The position numbers and the translations under genes were made by a program. From Usitatibacter rugosus (GTDB lineage Bacteria > Pseudomonadota > Gammaproteobacteria > Burkholderiales > Usitatibacteraceae), in assembly GCF_013003965.1 (NCBI RefSeq), contig NZ_CP053069.1, positions 3,813,419 through 3,877,418 on the forward strand: a DNA stretch of 64,000 nt, in the 5' to 3' direction. Positions within the stretch are counted from its first letter, which is position 1, and each line of letters opens with the position of its first letter. Positions 38,598 through 45,919 of this stretch are shown piece after piece. The notes under the pieces were generated by a model. That model did not search any database. It was not told the DNA's origin and saw nothing but the letters and a program-made list of their open reading frames with translations.

Positions 38598-39174
38598 CGC
38601 CGCCGTCCTTTCCGAACCAGTTCTTCTCGAGGCACTCGCGCAGGCCGAGCCGGGCCCGATGCAGGATCACCCAGCAGTTGGACGGCGTGATGCTCTCGGC
38701 CTTGCAGATGACGTCGGTCTCCTCGCCCAGCACCTCGCGCTTGAAGAACACGCGCCCGCCCGCGGGAGGCAGCTTGTCGAGGCAGCGCTCGAAGACCTCC
38801 CAGAAGCGGCGCTGCTCGAAGGCGGCCTCGGGGTTGCTCCAGGTCTGCAGCGGCGTGCGCCAGTGTCCGTCGGGCGCGAAGAGATCGTCGAGCCAGGAAT
38901 CGTCGCCGGCCTCGTCGGAGAAATCGGTCGGCTCGAGGTGGGCGCGGTCGGAGATCGCCCGGCGCTGCAGGTCGATCACCTTGAAGCGCAGGATCGAGGT
39001 GAGCCAGGTGCGCAGCGTGGATTTGCCGCCGAAGCTGGCGAGGCTCTCCAGCGCGGCCACCAGCGCCTCCTGGACCGCCTCTTCCGCGAGCTGGGCATCG
39101 CGGAGCTGGGCCAGGGCGTAGCGCATCAGGTAGGGCCGATGGCCCTCGATTTCCGCGAAGCGCGGGTCGGGCAT
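38590..39174 (-). CDS. ECF-family RNA polymerase sigma factor
   Basis: It has 194 residues from ATG 39174. Region 2 (~15-85) contains YALAQLRDAQLAEEAVQEAL and STLRTWLTSILRFKVIDLQR. Region 4 (~125-190) has CLDKLPPAGGRVFFKREVLG and the recognition helix ITPSNCWVILHRARLGLREC. A longer TTG start at 39210 would lie upstream of the predicted transcription start and is less likely. RpoQ in Cupriavidus controls a gold/copper-induced gig locus of similar make-up; a like role is inferred here. Confidence 0.88.
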   Translation of the reverse strand: MPDPRFAEIEGHRPYLMRYALAQLRDAQLAEEAVQEALVAALESLASFGGKSTLRTWLTSILRFKVIDLQRRAISDRAHLEPTDFSDEAGDDSWLDDLFAPDGHWRTPLQTWSNPEAAFEQRRFWEVFERCLDKLPPAGGRVFFKREVLGEETDVICKAESITPSNCWVILHRARLGLRECLEKNWFGKDGGGG

Positions 39175-39199
39175 GGCGGAGGGTGGCGCGAAGGTCACG

Positions 39200-39223
39200 A
39201 ACGACGCCAAATCTTAGCATTCC
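39200..39223 (-). promoter_or_regulatory. candidate ECF-type promoter of the sigma/bufferin operon
   Basis: On the minus strand GGAAT (39223-39219), 15 bp and CGTT (39203-39200) resemble ECF promoters (GGAAC / CGTC-like). The predicted start is ~20 bp before ATG 39174. No other promoter is evident before the precursor genes, so autoregulated transcription of the whole set is plausible. Confidence 0.35.
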
Positions 39224-39248
39224 GGGCGCGGCGATCCTCGATCGCCCC

Positions 39249-39276
39249 CTTGAAAGGCCCGGTGCCGGCCCTACGT
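39249..39276 (+). promoter_or_regulatory. sigma-32-like promoter of hsp20
   Basis: CTTGAAA (39249-39255), 13 bp and CCCTACGT (39269-39276) match the heat-shock consensus. The predicted start is ~30 bp before the hsp20 ATG, leaving room for its strong GGAGGA ribosome site. Confidence 0.75.
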
Positions 39277-39314
39277 CTCTTCCATATCCGAACCCTTTCC
39301 GACTGGAGGAAAAC

Positions 39315-39740
39315 ATGCCGCACCTGATCCGCTACGAGCCGCTGGTGAACACGCTGGACGGCCTCTTCAACGACGTCTTCCGCGCCGGCTACGCACCCGC
39401 CCAGCGCGACGAGCCCGCGCCGATCCGCTTCGATGTCCGCGAGACGGGCGAGGCCTACACGGTCGCCGCCGAGCTGCCCGGGGTGAAGAAGGACGAGATC
39501 CACGTCGAGATCGAAGGCAACGAGGTCACGATCTCCGCCGAAACCAAGCGCGACCCCGAGCAGAACGAAGGCGACAAGTGGCTGCGCACCGAGCGCTACT
39601 TCGGCAAGGTGGCCCGCCGCTTCGCGCTGCCGCAGGAAGTCGACGAGTCGAAGGCCGTCGCCAAGTTCGAGAACGGCGTCCTCGAGCTGGCCCTCCCGAA
39701 GAAGGCTGCCACTGCTGGCCGCAAGCTGACGGTTCAGTAA
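39315..39740 (+). CDS. Hsp20/alpha-crystallin family small heat shock protein
   Basis: ATP-independent holdase chaperone. It has 141 residues from ATG 39315, preceded by GGAGGA. The alpha-crystallin domain is at ~38-130 (FDVRETGEAYTVAAELPGV, YFGKVARRFALPQEVD, AKFENGVLELALPKK). A short N-terminal arm (MPHLIRYEPLVNTLDGLFNDVF) and a brief C-terminal tail flank it; the usual IxI motif is replaced by KLTVQ. A sigma-32-like promoter precedes it. Confidence 0.95.
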   Translation: MPHLIRYEPLVNTLDGLFNDVFRAGYAPAQRDEPAPIRFDVRETGEAYTVAAELPGVKKDEIHVEIEGNEVTISAETKRDPEQNEGDKWLRTERYFGKVARRFALPQEVDESKAVAKFENGVLELALPKKAATAGRKLTVQ

Positions 39741-39749
39741 CAACAGGGC

Positions 39750-39809
39750 AGGAAAACCTGGGGTCGGGCTCCGATGAACTTAATTGGAGTCTGACCCCAT
39801 TTATTTCCT
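39750..39809. repeat. REP-like palindromic repeat between hsp20 and argB
   Basis: A 60 bp palindrome: AGGAAA (39750-39755) pairs with TTTCCT (39804-39809), and GGGGTCGGGCTCC (39760-39772) pairs with GGAGTCTGACCCC (39786-39798) with two G:T pairs. The loop is 13 nt. Sequences of the GGAGTCTGACCCC type recur in many proteobacterial genomes and are linked to REP-associated tyrosine transposases; none is in the window. It may also terminate hsp20. TACAAT at 39809-39814, overlapping its right end, is a possible argB -10 box. Confidence 0.7.
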
Positions 39810-39843
39810 ACAATAGCGCGACCCTCTCCCACGTCCGCGCCCC

Positions 39844-40755
39844 ATGCCCCCCAAGCTGTCGTCCGCCCAGAAGGCCGAGGTCCTCGTCGAGGCCCTCCCG
39901 TACATCCAGAAGTTCTACGACCGCACCATCGTCATCAAGTACGGCGGCAACGCGATGACCGACATCGCGCTGCAGGAAGACTTCGCCGAGGACGTGGTGC
40001 TGCTGAAGCTGATCGGCATGAACCCCGTCGTGGTGCACGGCGCGGGGCCGCAGATCGGCGCCCTGCTGCAGAAGCTCGGCAAGCAGAGCGAATTCATCCA
40101 GGGCATGCGCGTGACGGACGAGGAGACCCTCGACGTCGTGGAGATGGTGCTGGGCGGCCTCATCAACCAGGAGATCGTCACGCTCATCAACAAGGCCGGC
40201 GGCAAGGCCGTGGGCCTCACGGGCAAGGACGGCCACTTCATCCACGCGCGCAAGCTGAAGGTCGCGAGCAAGGAAGACAAGAAGAAGAAGATCGACGTGG
40301 GCCTCGTGGGCGAGGTGGTGCGGATCGACCCCGAGATCATCCATTTGCTCGACTCGCGCGACTTCATCCCCGTGATCGCGCCCATCGGCAGCGACGAGCA
40401 CGGCACGGCGTTCAACATCAACGCCGACGTGGCCGCGGGCAAGCTCGCCGTCACCCTGCAAGCCGAGAAGCTGATCCTGCTCACCAACACGACGGGCGTG
40501 CTCGACAAGGAAGGCAAGATCGTCACCGGGCTCACCTCGAAGAAGGTGAACGAGATGATCGACGACGGCACGATCTCGGGCGGCATGCTGCCCAAGGTGG
40601 AATGCGCGCTGGACGCGGTGAAGAACGGCGTGAAGACCGCGCACATCATCGACGGGCGCGTGTCGCACGCGCTGCTGCTCGAAGTGCTGACCAGCGAGGG
40701 CGTGGGCACCCTCATCCGCGGCGCCTCGGCGAACCGCGGCCAGGGCGAGCGCTAG
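39844..40755 (+). CDS. argB: acetylglutamate kinase
   Basis: Phosphorylates N-acetylglutamate in arginine synthesis. It has 303 residues. [10 protein letters not shown] (~29-38), [18 protein letters not shown] (~62-79), [19 protein letters not shown] and [14 protein letters not shown] are diagnostic. A basic insert ([11 protein letters not shown], ~140-150) is seen, as in other betaproteobacterial ArgB. In several betaproteobacteria argB lies near hslVU, as here (4.5 kb away). Confidence 0.96.
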   Translation: MPPKLSSAQKAEVLVEALPYIQKFYDRTIVIKYGGNAMTDIALQEDFAEDVVLLKLIGMNPVVVHGAGPQIGALLQKLGKQSEFIQGMRVTDEETLDVVEMVLGGLINQEIVTLINKAGGKAVGLTGKDGHFIHARKLKVASKEDKKKKIDVGLVGEVVRIDPEIIHLLDSRDFIPVIAPIGSDEHGTAFNINADVAAGKLAVTLQAEKLILLTNTTGVLDKEGKIVTGLTSKKVNEMIDDGTISGGMLPKVECALDAVKNGVKTAHIIDGRVSHALLLEVLTSEGVGTLIRGASANRGQGER

Positions 40756-40765
40756 CGAACGCTCC

Positions 40766-41521
40766 CTAGCGGCGCAGCGTGGCGGTGAGCGCCACGTGGT
40801 CGGAGAGCTTGGCCCAGGGCGAGCCCACCAGCTTCGCCACGGCTTCGACGCCCATGCCGCGCACGTAGATCCGGTCCAGGTGCAGCATCGGCATGCGCGC
40901 CGGGAAGCTCCGCGCGTGCGATCCCTCGTGGCGCTCGAAGGCCTCGAAGAGGCCCAGCTCGCGGCTGAGCACCGCGCTCGCCTTCCGCTGCCAATCGTTG
41001 AAGTCGCCCGCGACCACCAGCGGCTCGCCATCGGGAACGGCCTCGTGGATGCGCTCGCACAGCCATTCGAGCTGGAAGCGGCGGCTGCGCGCGAAGAGCC
41101 CCAGGTGGACGTTGATGCAGTGCAGCTTCTCCGACCAGCCGGGCACCGCGATCTCCGTGTGCAGCAGGCCGCGGTTCTCGAGCCGGTGGTGCGAGATGTC
41201 CAGGTTCTCCCAGGACGAGATGGGATAGCGGCTCACGATCGCATTGCCGTAGTGGCCCTGCTGGTGCACCGCGTTCATGCCGTAGGCATGGTGGCTGTCC
41301 TGGTGGCAGAGGTACGCGTGCTGGCCTCCGGCCGGCCACCTCTCGCGGTGGCGAAGCGCCTGGCCGCGATCCTCGCCGACGACCTCCTGCAGGAACGCGA
41401 CGTCGGCGCCGACCCTCGCGAGATGCTCGCGGATGTCGTGCAACACGAGGCGCTGGTTGAACTGCGAGAAGCCCTTGTGGATGTTGTAGGTGACGACGCG
41501 AAGGTCGCGCGGATTGCTCAT
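40766..41521 (-). CDS. endonuclease/exonuclease/phosphatase family protein
   Basis: Metal-dependent phosphodiesterase fold (EEP), 251 residues. RVVTYNIHKGFSQFN (~8-22), the catalytic glutamate in VAFLQEVVGED, GDFNDWQ and the C-terminal SDHVALTATL are the family motifs. Members beside nudB and a cardiolipin synthase in betaproteobacteria are thought to act on lipids or nucleic acids; no cardiolipin synthase gene follows here. ATG 41521 overlaps the nudB stop. Confidence 0.88.
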   Translation of the reverse strand: MSNPRDLRVVTYNIHKGFSQFNQRLVLHDIREHLARVGADVAFLQEVVGEDRGQALRHRERWPAGGQHAYLCHQDSHHAYGMNAVHQQGHYGNAIVSRYPISSWENLDISHHRLENRGLLHTEIAVPGWSEKLHCINVHLGLFARSRRFQLEWLCERIHEAVPDGEPLVVAGDFNDWQRKASAVLSRELGLFEAFERHEGSHARSFPARMPMLHLDRIYVRGMGVEAVAKLVGSPWAKLSDHVALTATLRR

Positions 41522-41976
41522 GGGCGCATCCCAAGGCGCTGCGGCAGCATCTCGATCGCGTGCCGGTTGGTCGGGGAGAACACCTTGGCCGCGGCCTCTT
41601 GCCACGGGAGCCACATCGAGGCGAGGTGCTCCTGCGGGGCCAGGCGCACCGGCGAACGCGCTGTCACCGTCAGCCCGAAGACGTGCTCGGTGTTGTGGGT
41701 CGTTCCCGGGGCGTAGCGGTGGCGCCATATCGGATAGATCTCGTAGATGTTGCTCAGGTTCCAGTCCACGAGACGGTGGGAACGGGCATCCAGCCCCGTT
41801 TCCTCCATCACCTCCCGCACCGCGGTCTGCTCGAGCGTCTCGCCCGGGTCCTGGCTGCCGGTGACCGACTGCCAGAAACCGGGGCGGTCGGCGCGTTCCA
41901 GCAACAGCACGTTGAGGTCTGGATCGTGGATCACGACCAGTGTGGACACGGGAATCTTGGGGGCCGTTCCGCTCAC
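41518..41976 (-). CDS. nudB: dihydroneopterin triphosphate diphosphatase (NudB-type Nudix)
   Basis: Nudix hydrolase removing pyrophosphate from dihydroneopterin triphosphate in folate synthesis. It has 152 residues from GTG 41976. The Nudix box is GSQDPGETLEQTAVREVMEE followed by TG (residues ~41-62). SVTG and YEIYPIWRHRYAPGTTHNTE fit NudB. It overlaps the peptidase gene by 4 bp and the EEP gene by 4 bp. The assignment to NudB over other Nudix enzymes rests on length, motif and the aspS neighbourhood. Confidence 0.87.
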   Translation of the reverse strand: MSGTAPKIPVSTLVVIHDPDLNVLLLERADRPGFWQSVTGSQDPGETLEQTAVREVMEETGLDARSHRLVDWNLSNIYEIYPIWRHRYAPGTTHNTEHVFGLTVTARSPVRLAPQEHLASMWLPWQEAAAKVFSPTNRHAIEMLPQRLGMRP

Positions 41977-42905
41977 ACCCGCATTTTCGAGGCCACCGGC
42001 ATGTTGCCGCTGAAATAGGCATGCGGCATCGCGGGCGTACGGTGGCGGGCGACGGGGCGGCCTTCGCGGTCGATCGCGATGATCCCCACGTCGGCGTCGA
42101 ACTGGCTTCCCAGGCGGCCCAGGACGGCCTCCAGGGCCGCTTCAAGGGTGGCCCCATGCTCCACGCCCTCCGCAACCGCGCGTGCGGCCAGCAGGCGCAT
42201 CACGAACTCCCCGGTGCCGGTGGCCGAGGCGGCCATGCGCTCGCATGCGTAGTTGCCGGCACCTGCGAGGGGCGAATCCCCGACGCGGCCGACGAGCTTC
42301 AGCGTGACGCCTCCCGTGGAAGTCGCCGCCGCCAGATGGCCCTGCGCATCCACGGCCGCCGCGCCGACGGTGCCACCCGCGTACTCGGGATGGTCCTTCA
42401 CGAACTTGCGCATCTTGAGCGCACTGGCGCCGAGCACCTCGTCCACGCGGCCGCGCTTGTCCTTCCAGTCGGCGTGGCGGGCGGGCGTGACGGGATCGTG
42501 GTCGCCGAAGCCCATCACGCGCGCGAAGCGCTGCGCGCCCTCGCCCGCGAGCATCACGTGATCGGTTTCTTCCATCACCTTCCGCGCGACCAGGATGGGA
42601 TTCTTCACGCGCTGCAGCGCCGCCACGGCGCCGATGCGCGCCCCCTCGCTCGCCATCACGCTCGCATCGAGCTCGCAGAAGCCGTCGATATTCAGCACCG
42701 CTCCCGTGCCCGCGTTGAAGATCGGATTGTCCTCGAGCGTGACGACGGTGGCACACACCGCATCCACGGCCGTGCCGCCGGCGAGGAGGATCTCGCGACC
42801 CTTCTCCACCGCGGCACGCATGCCGTTCACCGCATCGTCGTCGGAGCCGGGGCGCCACTTCCCTGCGCCGCCGTGTGCAATCAATCCAATATTTCGCGCG
42901 GTCAT
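41973..42905 (-). CDS. isoaspartyl peptidase/L-asparaginase (Ntn hydrolase)
   Basis: Self-cleaving threonine hydrolase of the IaaA family. It has 310 residues. LIAHGGAGKWR near the start, DNPIFNAGTGAVLN (~59-72) and the autocleavage site GGTVGAAAVDAQGHLAAATS with Thr as new N-terminus are present; GDSPLAGAGNYA follows. It lies between aspS and nudB, which are adjacent in other betaproteobacteria, so it may be a later insertion. Its ATG lies inside a tandem 10 bp repeat and lacks a clear ribosome site. Confidence 0.9.
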   Translation of the reverse strand: MTARNIGLIAHGGAGKWRPGSDDDAVNGMRAAVEKGREILLAGGTAVDAVCATVVTLEDNPIFNAGTGAVLNIDGFCELDASVMASEGARIGAVAALQRVKNPILVARKVMEETDHVMLAGEGAQRFARVMGFGDHDPVTPARHADWKDKRGRVDEVLGASALKMRKFVKDHPEYAGGTVGAAAVDAQGHLAAATSTGGVTLKLVGRVGDSPLAGAGNYACERMAASATGTGEFVMRLLAARAVAEGVEHGATLEAALEAVLGRLGSQFDADVGIIAIDREGRPVARHRTPAMPHAYFSGNMPVASKMRV

Positions 42906-42930
42906 CTGCGTTTATCTGCGTTCATCTGCG
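42902..42930. repeat. three tandem 10 bp repeats at the peptidase start codon
   Basis: TCATCTGCG, TTTATCTGCG and TTCATCTGCG lie in a row. Read on the minus strand this is CGCAGATGAA-type repeats, and the last ATG is the peptidase start. The same decamer array is known to me as a common spacer in unrelated genomes. No gene product is implied. Confidence 0.7.
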
Positions 42931-42945
42931 GAGGGCGCCTTTGCC

Positions 42946-44712
42946 TTAATTGCGCAGCCTGATGTGAAGCTCGCGAAGCTGCTTCTCCGTCACCGGCGTC
43001 GGCGTCTCGACCATGAGGTCCTGCCCGCGCTGCGTCTTCGGGAAGGCCATCACGTCGCGGATCTGGTCCACGCCCGCGAGCATCGCCACCATGCGGTCGA
43101 GGCCGAACGCGATGCCGCCGTGGGGCGGAGCGCCGAACGCGAGCGCATCGAGGAGCCAGCCGAACTTCGCGCGCTGCTCCTCCGCCCCGATGCCCAGCGT
43201 CGCGAACTGCTTCGCCTGGATCTCGGCGCGGTGGATCCGCACCGATCCGCCGCCCAGCTCCCAGCCGTTCAGCGCGATGTCGTAGGCCTTCGCGAGGACC
43301 TTCGACGGATCGCTGTCGAGGAACTGCACGTGCTCGTCCTTCGGCGACGTGAAGGGATGGTGCGCGGCCGCCCAGCGCTTGCTCTCCTCGTCGTATTCGA
43401 ACGCGGGGAAGTCGAGCACCCAGCAAGGACGCCACGCCTTCTCGGCATGGCCCTTCTCGTGGCCGACCTTCGCGCGAAGCGCGCCCATCGCGTCGTTCAC
43501 GACCTTGCGGCGGTCCGCGCCGAAGAAGAGCACGTCGCCCGCCTTGGCGCCGGTACGCTCGATGATCTTGCCGAGGATCTCCGGCGACAGGAACTTCACG
43601 ATCGGCGACTGCAGGCCTTCCTCGTTCAGCTTCGTGGGATCGTTCACGCGAATGTAGGCGAGGCCCTTGGCGCCGTAGATGGCGACGAAGGGCGCCAGGT
43701 CGTCCAGTTCCTTCCGCGTGAACTGCTCGTTGCCGCCGGGAACGCGCAGCGCCGCGACGCGGCCATCCTTCAGCTCGGCCGCGGACTTGAACACCTTGAA
43801 GCCGGCGTCCTTCACGACATCGGTGAGCTCGGTCAACTCGAGCTTCACGCGCAGGTCCGGCTTGTCGCTGCCGTACTTCGAGGTGGCCTCGGCGTACGTG
43901 AGGCGCGGGAACGGCGGGAGGTCCACGTCGAGCACGCGCTTCCACACGTGGCGGATGAGGCCTTCCATGATGTCCTGGATCTCGCGCTCGGAGAGGAACG
44001 ACGTCTCGATGTCGATCTGCGTGAACTCGGGCTGGCGATCGGCGCGAAGGTCCTCGTCGCGGAAGCACTTCACGATCTGGTAGTAGCGGTCGTAGCCCGC
44101 GACCATGAGGATCTGCTTGAAGAGCTGCGGCGACTGCGGCAGCGCGTAGAACTGGCCGTCGTGGATGCGCGAGGGCACGAGGAACTCGCGCGCGCCCTCG
44201 GGCGTGCTCTTGTAGAGCACCGGCGTCTCGACGTCGATGAAGCCGTTGTCGTCCAGGTACTCGCGCACGGCCCTCGAGGTCTTGTGGCGCATGCGCAGGA
44301 TGCGCTGCATGGCGGGGCGGCGCAGGTCGAGGTAGCGGTGCTTGAGGCGCACCTCTTCCGAGATCTGCTCGTCGTCCATCATGAAGGGCGGCGTCACCGA
44401 GGGATTCAGCACCTCGATCTCGTGCGCGAGCACCTCGATCTCGCCGCTCTTCAGGTCCGTGTTCACGGTGCCCTCGGGGCGGCGGCGCACGAGGCCCGTC
44501 ACGCGCAGGACGAACTCGTTGCGCACGGAGTCGGCGGCGGCGAAGGTCTCCTTGCGGTCGGGATCGCAAACGACCTGCACCAGGCCCTCGCGGTCGCGAA
44601 GGTCGATGAAGATCACGCCGCCATGGTCGCGGCGGCGATGGGCCCAGCCGTAGAGCGTCACGGTCTGGCCCAGGAAGCGGGTGTCGGTCAGGCCACAGTA
44701 TTCGGTTCTCAT
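42946..44712 (-). CDS. aspS: aspartyl-tRNA synthetase
   Basis: Class II synthetase, 588 residues. The N-terminal OB fold ([20 protein letters not shown], ~17-36) binds the anticodon. Motif 2 lies around [20 protein letters not shown] (~213-232) and motif 3 is [13 protein letters not shown]. The bacterial GAD insertion domain is at ~300-410. Whether it is discriminating cannot be settled here. The leader between it and DUF502 contains palindromic repeats. Confidence 0.97.
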   Translation of the reverse strand: MRTEYCGLTDTRFLGQTVTLYGWAHRRRDHGGVIFIDLRDREGLVQVVCDPDRKETFAAADSVRNEFVLRVTGLVRRRPEGTVNTDLKSGEIEVLAHEIEVLNPSVTPPFMMDDEQISEEVRLKHRYLDLRRPAMQRILRMRHKTSRAVREYLDDNGFIDVETPVLYKSTPEGAREFLVPSRIHDGQFYALPQSPQLFKQILMVAGYDRYYQIVKCFRDEDLRADRQPEFTQIDIETSFLSEREIQDIMEGLIRHVWKRVLDVDLPPFPRLTYAEATSKYGSDKPDLRVKLELTELTDVVKDAGFKVFKSAAELKDGRVAALRVPGGNEQFTRKELDDLAPFVAIYGAKGLAYIRVNDPTKLNEEGLQSPIVKFLSPEILGKIIERTGAKAGDVLFFGADRRKVVNDAMGALRAKVGHEKGHAEKAWRPCWVLDFPAFEYDEESKRWAAAHHPFTSPKDEHVQFLDSDPSKVLAKAYDIALNGWELGGGSVRIHRAEIQAKQFATLGIGAEEQRAKFGWLLDALAFGAPPHGGIAFGLDRMVAMLAGVDQIRDVMAFPKTQRGQDLMVETPTPVTEKQLRELHIRLRN

Positions 44713-44720
44713 AATCTCTC

Positions 44721-44748
44721 GTCATTCCCGCGCAGGCGGGAATCCAGG
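44721..44748. repeat. short palindromic repeat in the aspS leader
   Basis: GTCATTCCCGC-GCAG-GCGGGAATCCAG forms a 7 bp hairpin (TTCCCGC/GCGGGAA) 9 bp before the aspS ATG. It belongs to the same GTCATYCCCGCG family as the repeat at 59367-59423. Such units are widely dispersed in proteobacterial genomes. Confidence 0.75.
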
Positions 44749-44766
44749 GTTGATCTTTTCGACTGG

Positions 44767-44813
44767 GTCCCCGTCCCCCGATGAAGGCGCCCGGGGGCGG
44801 GCTCCACGGGGAC
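44767..44813. repeat. nested hairpin in the DUF502-aspS gap
   Basis: GTCCCCGT (44767-44774) pairs with ACGGGGAC (44806-44813), and CCCCC (44775-44779) with GGGGG (44793-44797). No U tract follows on either strand, so it is not a standard terminator. It is probably a degenerate repeat unit. Confidence 0.55.
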
Positions 44814-44852
44814 GGCGGTTTTACTCGCGTTGCGATCCTGTCGCGCCGTCGC

Positions 44853-45521
44853 CTACGTTTTCGGCGACGGCGTGGGATCGGGGTCGGTCCCGGGGCGCAG
44901 ACCCTCGGGCCGGTGGCGGCGCGGCGGCTCGGCCACGCCCATGGAGATGATGTACTTCAGCGCATCGTCGACGCTCATCTCGAGCTCGATGGCCTGGTTG
45001 CGCGGGACCATGAGGAAGAATCCCGCGGTGATGTTGGGCGTGGTCGGCACGAAGACCGAGATGTGCTCGTGTCCCACATGGTCGGTGACCTCGTGCCGCG
45101 GCGAGCCGGTGACGAGCGCCACCGTCCACGCGCCCTGGTGCGGATAGCGCACGAGCACGGCACGGCGGAACGCCTGGCCCTCCGCGGAGAAGAGCGTGTC
45201 GCTGATCTGCTTCACGCCACCGTAGATCGAGCGGACGATGGGAATGCGGCCGACGAGCGAATCGCCGAGCAGCAGGAGCTTCCGGCCGAAGAAGTTGGCG
45301 GCGAGCGCCCCGGTGACGAGCAGGATCGCGAGGGTGAGGATGATGCCGAGGCCGGGCACGTGGAAGCCCAGCACCGCCTCGGTCTGGTACGTGTCGGGCA
45401 CGAGCAGCAACGACTGGTCCATCACGTCGACCAGCAGCTTCAGCACCCACAGCGTGATGCCGAGCGGGATCCAGACCAGGAGGCCGGCGATGAAGTACCG
45501 CCTGAGTGTTGCCATGCCCAT
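44853..45521 (-). CDS. DUF502 family membrane protein
   Basis: It has 222 residues. Two transmembrane helices (FIAGLLVWIPLGITLWVLKL at ~9-28 and LGIILTLAILLVTGALAANF at ~57-76) are followed by a soluble domain with GDSLVGRIPIVRSIYGGVKQ (~84-103), the DUF502 signature. Plants have related COV proteins; the bacterial role is unknown. ATG 45521 is taken, but ATG 45515 is as good. fmdB lies 7 bp upstream and aspS follows, an order I associate with betaproteobacteria. Confidence 0.9.
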   Translation of the reverse strand: MGMATLRRYFIAGLLVWIPLGITLWVLKLLVDVMDQSLLLVPDTYQTEAVLGFHVPGLGIILTLAILLVTGALAANFFGRKLLLLGDSLVGRIPIVRSIYGGVKQISDTLFSAEGQAFRRAVLVRYPHQGAWTVALVTGSPRHEVTDHVGHEHISVFVPTTPNITAGFFLMVPRNQAIELEMSVDDALKYIISMGVAEPPRRHRPEGLRPGTDPDPTPSPKT

Positions 45522-45528
45522 CGCGCGG

Positions 45529-45864
45529 TCAGCTACCGGAGGTGCCGGTGGAGCTGGCGGGCTTGGACTCGGCTTTCGATTCGGATTTCGATTCCGTGGA
45601 TTTCGACTCCGCGGGCTTCGACTCCGCGGGCTTCGAGTCGCCCGGCTTGGCGTCGGCAGGCTTCGACGCGGGCTTGCTGCCCGAGCCCTTGAAATCCGTG
45701 GCGTACCAGCCACTGCCCTTCAGCTGGAACCCGGCCGCCGACAGCATCTTCGAGAACGTCTCCTTGCCGCACGCCGGACACTGGGTGTGCTGGGGATCGT
45801 TCACTTTCTGGATGTATTCCTGCTGGTGGCCGCAACCCGAGCATCGATACTCGTAGATGGGCAT
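45529..45864 (-). CDS. FmdB-type zinc ribbon protein with Ser/Lys-rich tail
   Basis: It has 111 residues. The N-terminal zinc ribbon MPIYEYRCSGCGHQQEY ... CPACGKETFSKML has two CxxC pairs (FmdB/CxxC_CxxC_SSSS family). After ~55 residues comes a low-complexity tail of SKPA, ESKPA and ESKSE repeats with no fold. The family is seen beside regulatory or transporter genes but has no settled role. Start ATG 45864 is preferred because MPIYEY is the usual N-terminus. Confidence 0.92.
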   Translation of the reverse strand: MPIYEYRCSGCGHQQEYIQKVNDPQHTQCPACGKETFSKMLSAAGFQLKGSGWYATDFKGSGSKPASKPADAKPGDSKPAESKPAESKSTESKSESKAESKPASSTGTSGS

Positions 45865-45919
45865 GGTGCGCGCTCCGAAAAACTCAAAAAATGATTGTAA
45901 CAGAAGCACTTACGGCATC

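Noticed and set aside
42902-42930. CRISPR array at the decamer repeats
   Set aside because: Three contiguous 10 bp units with no spacers and no cas genes; this is a simple tandem repeat.
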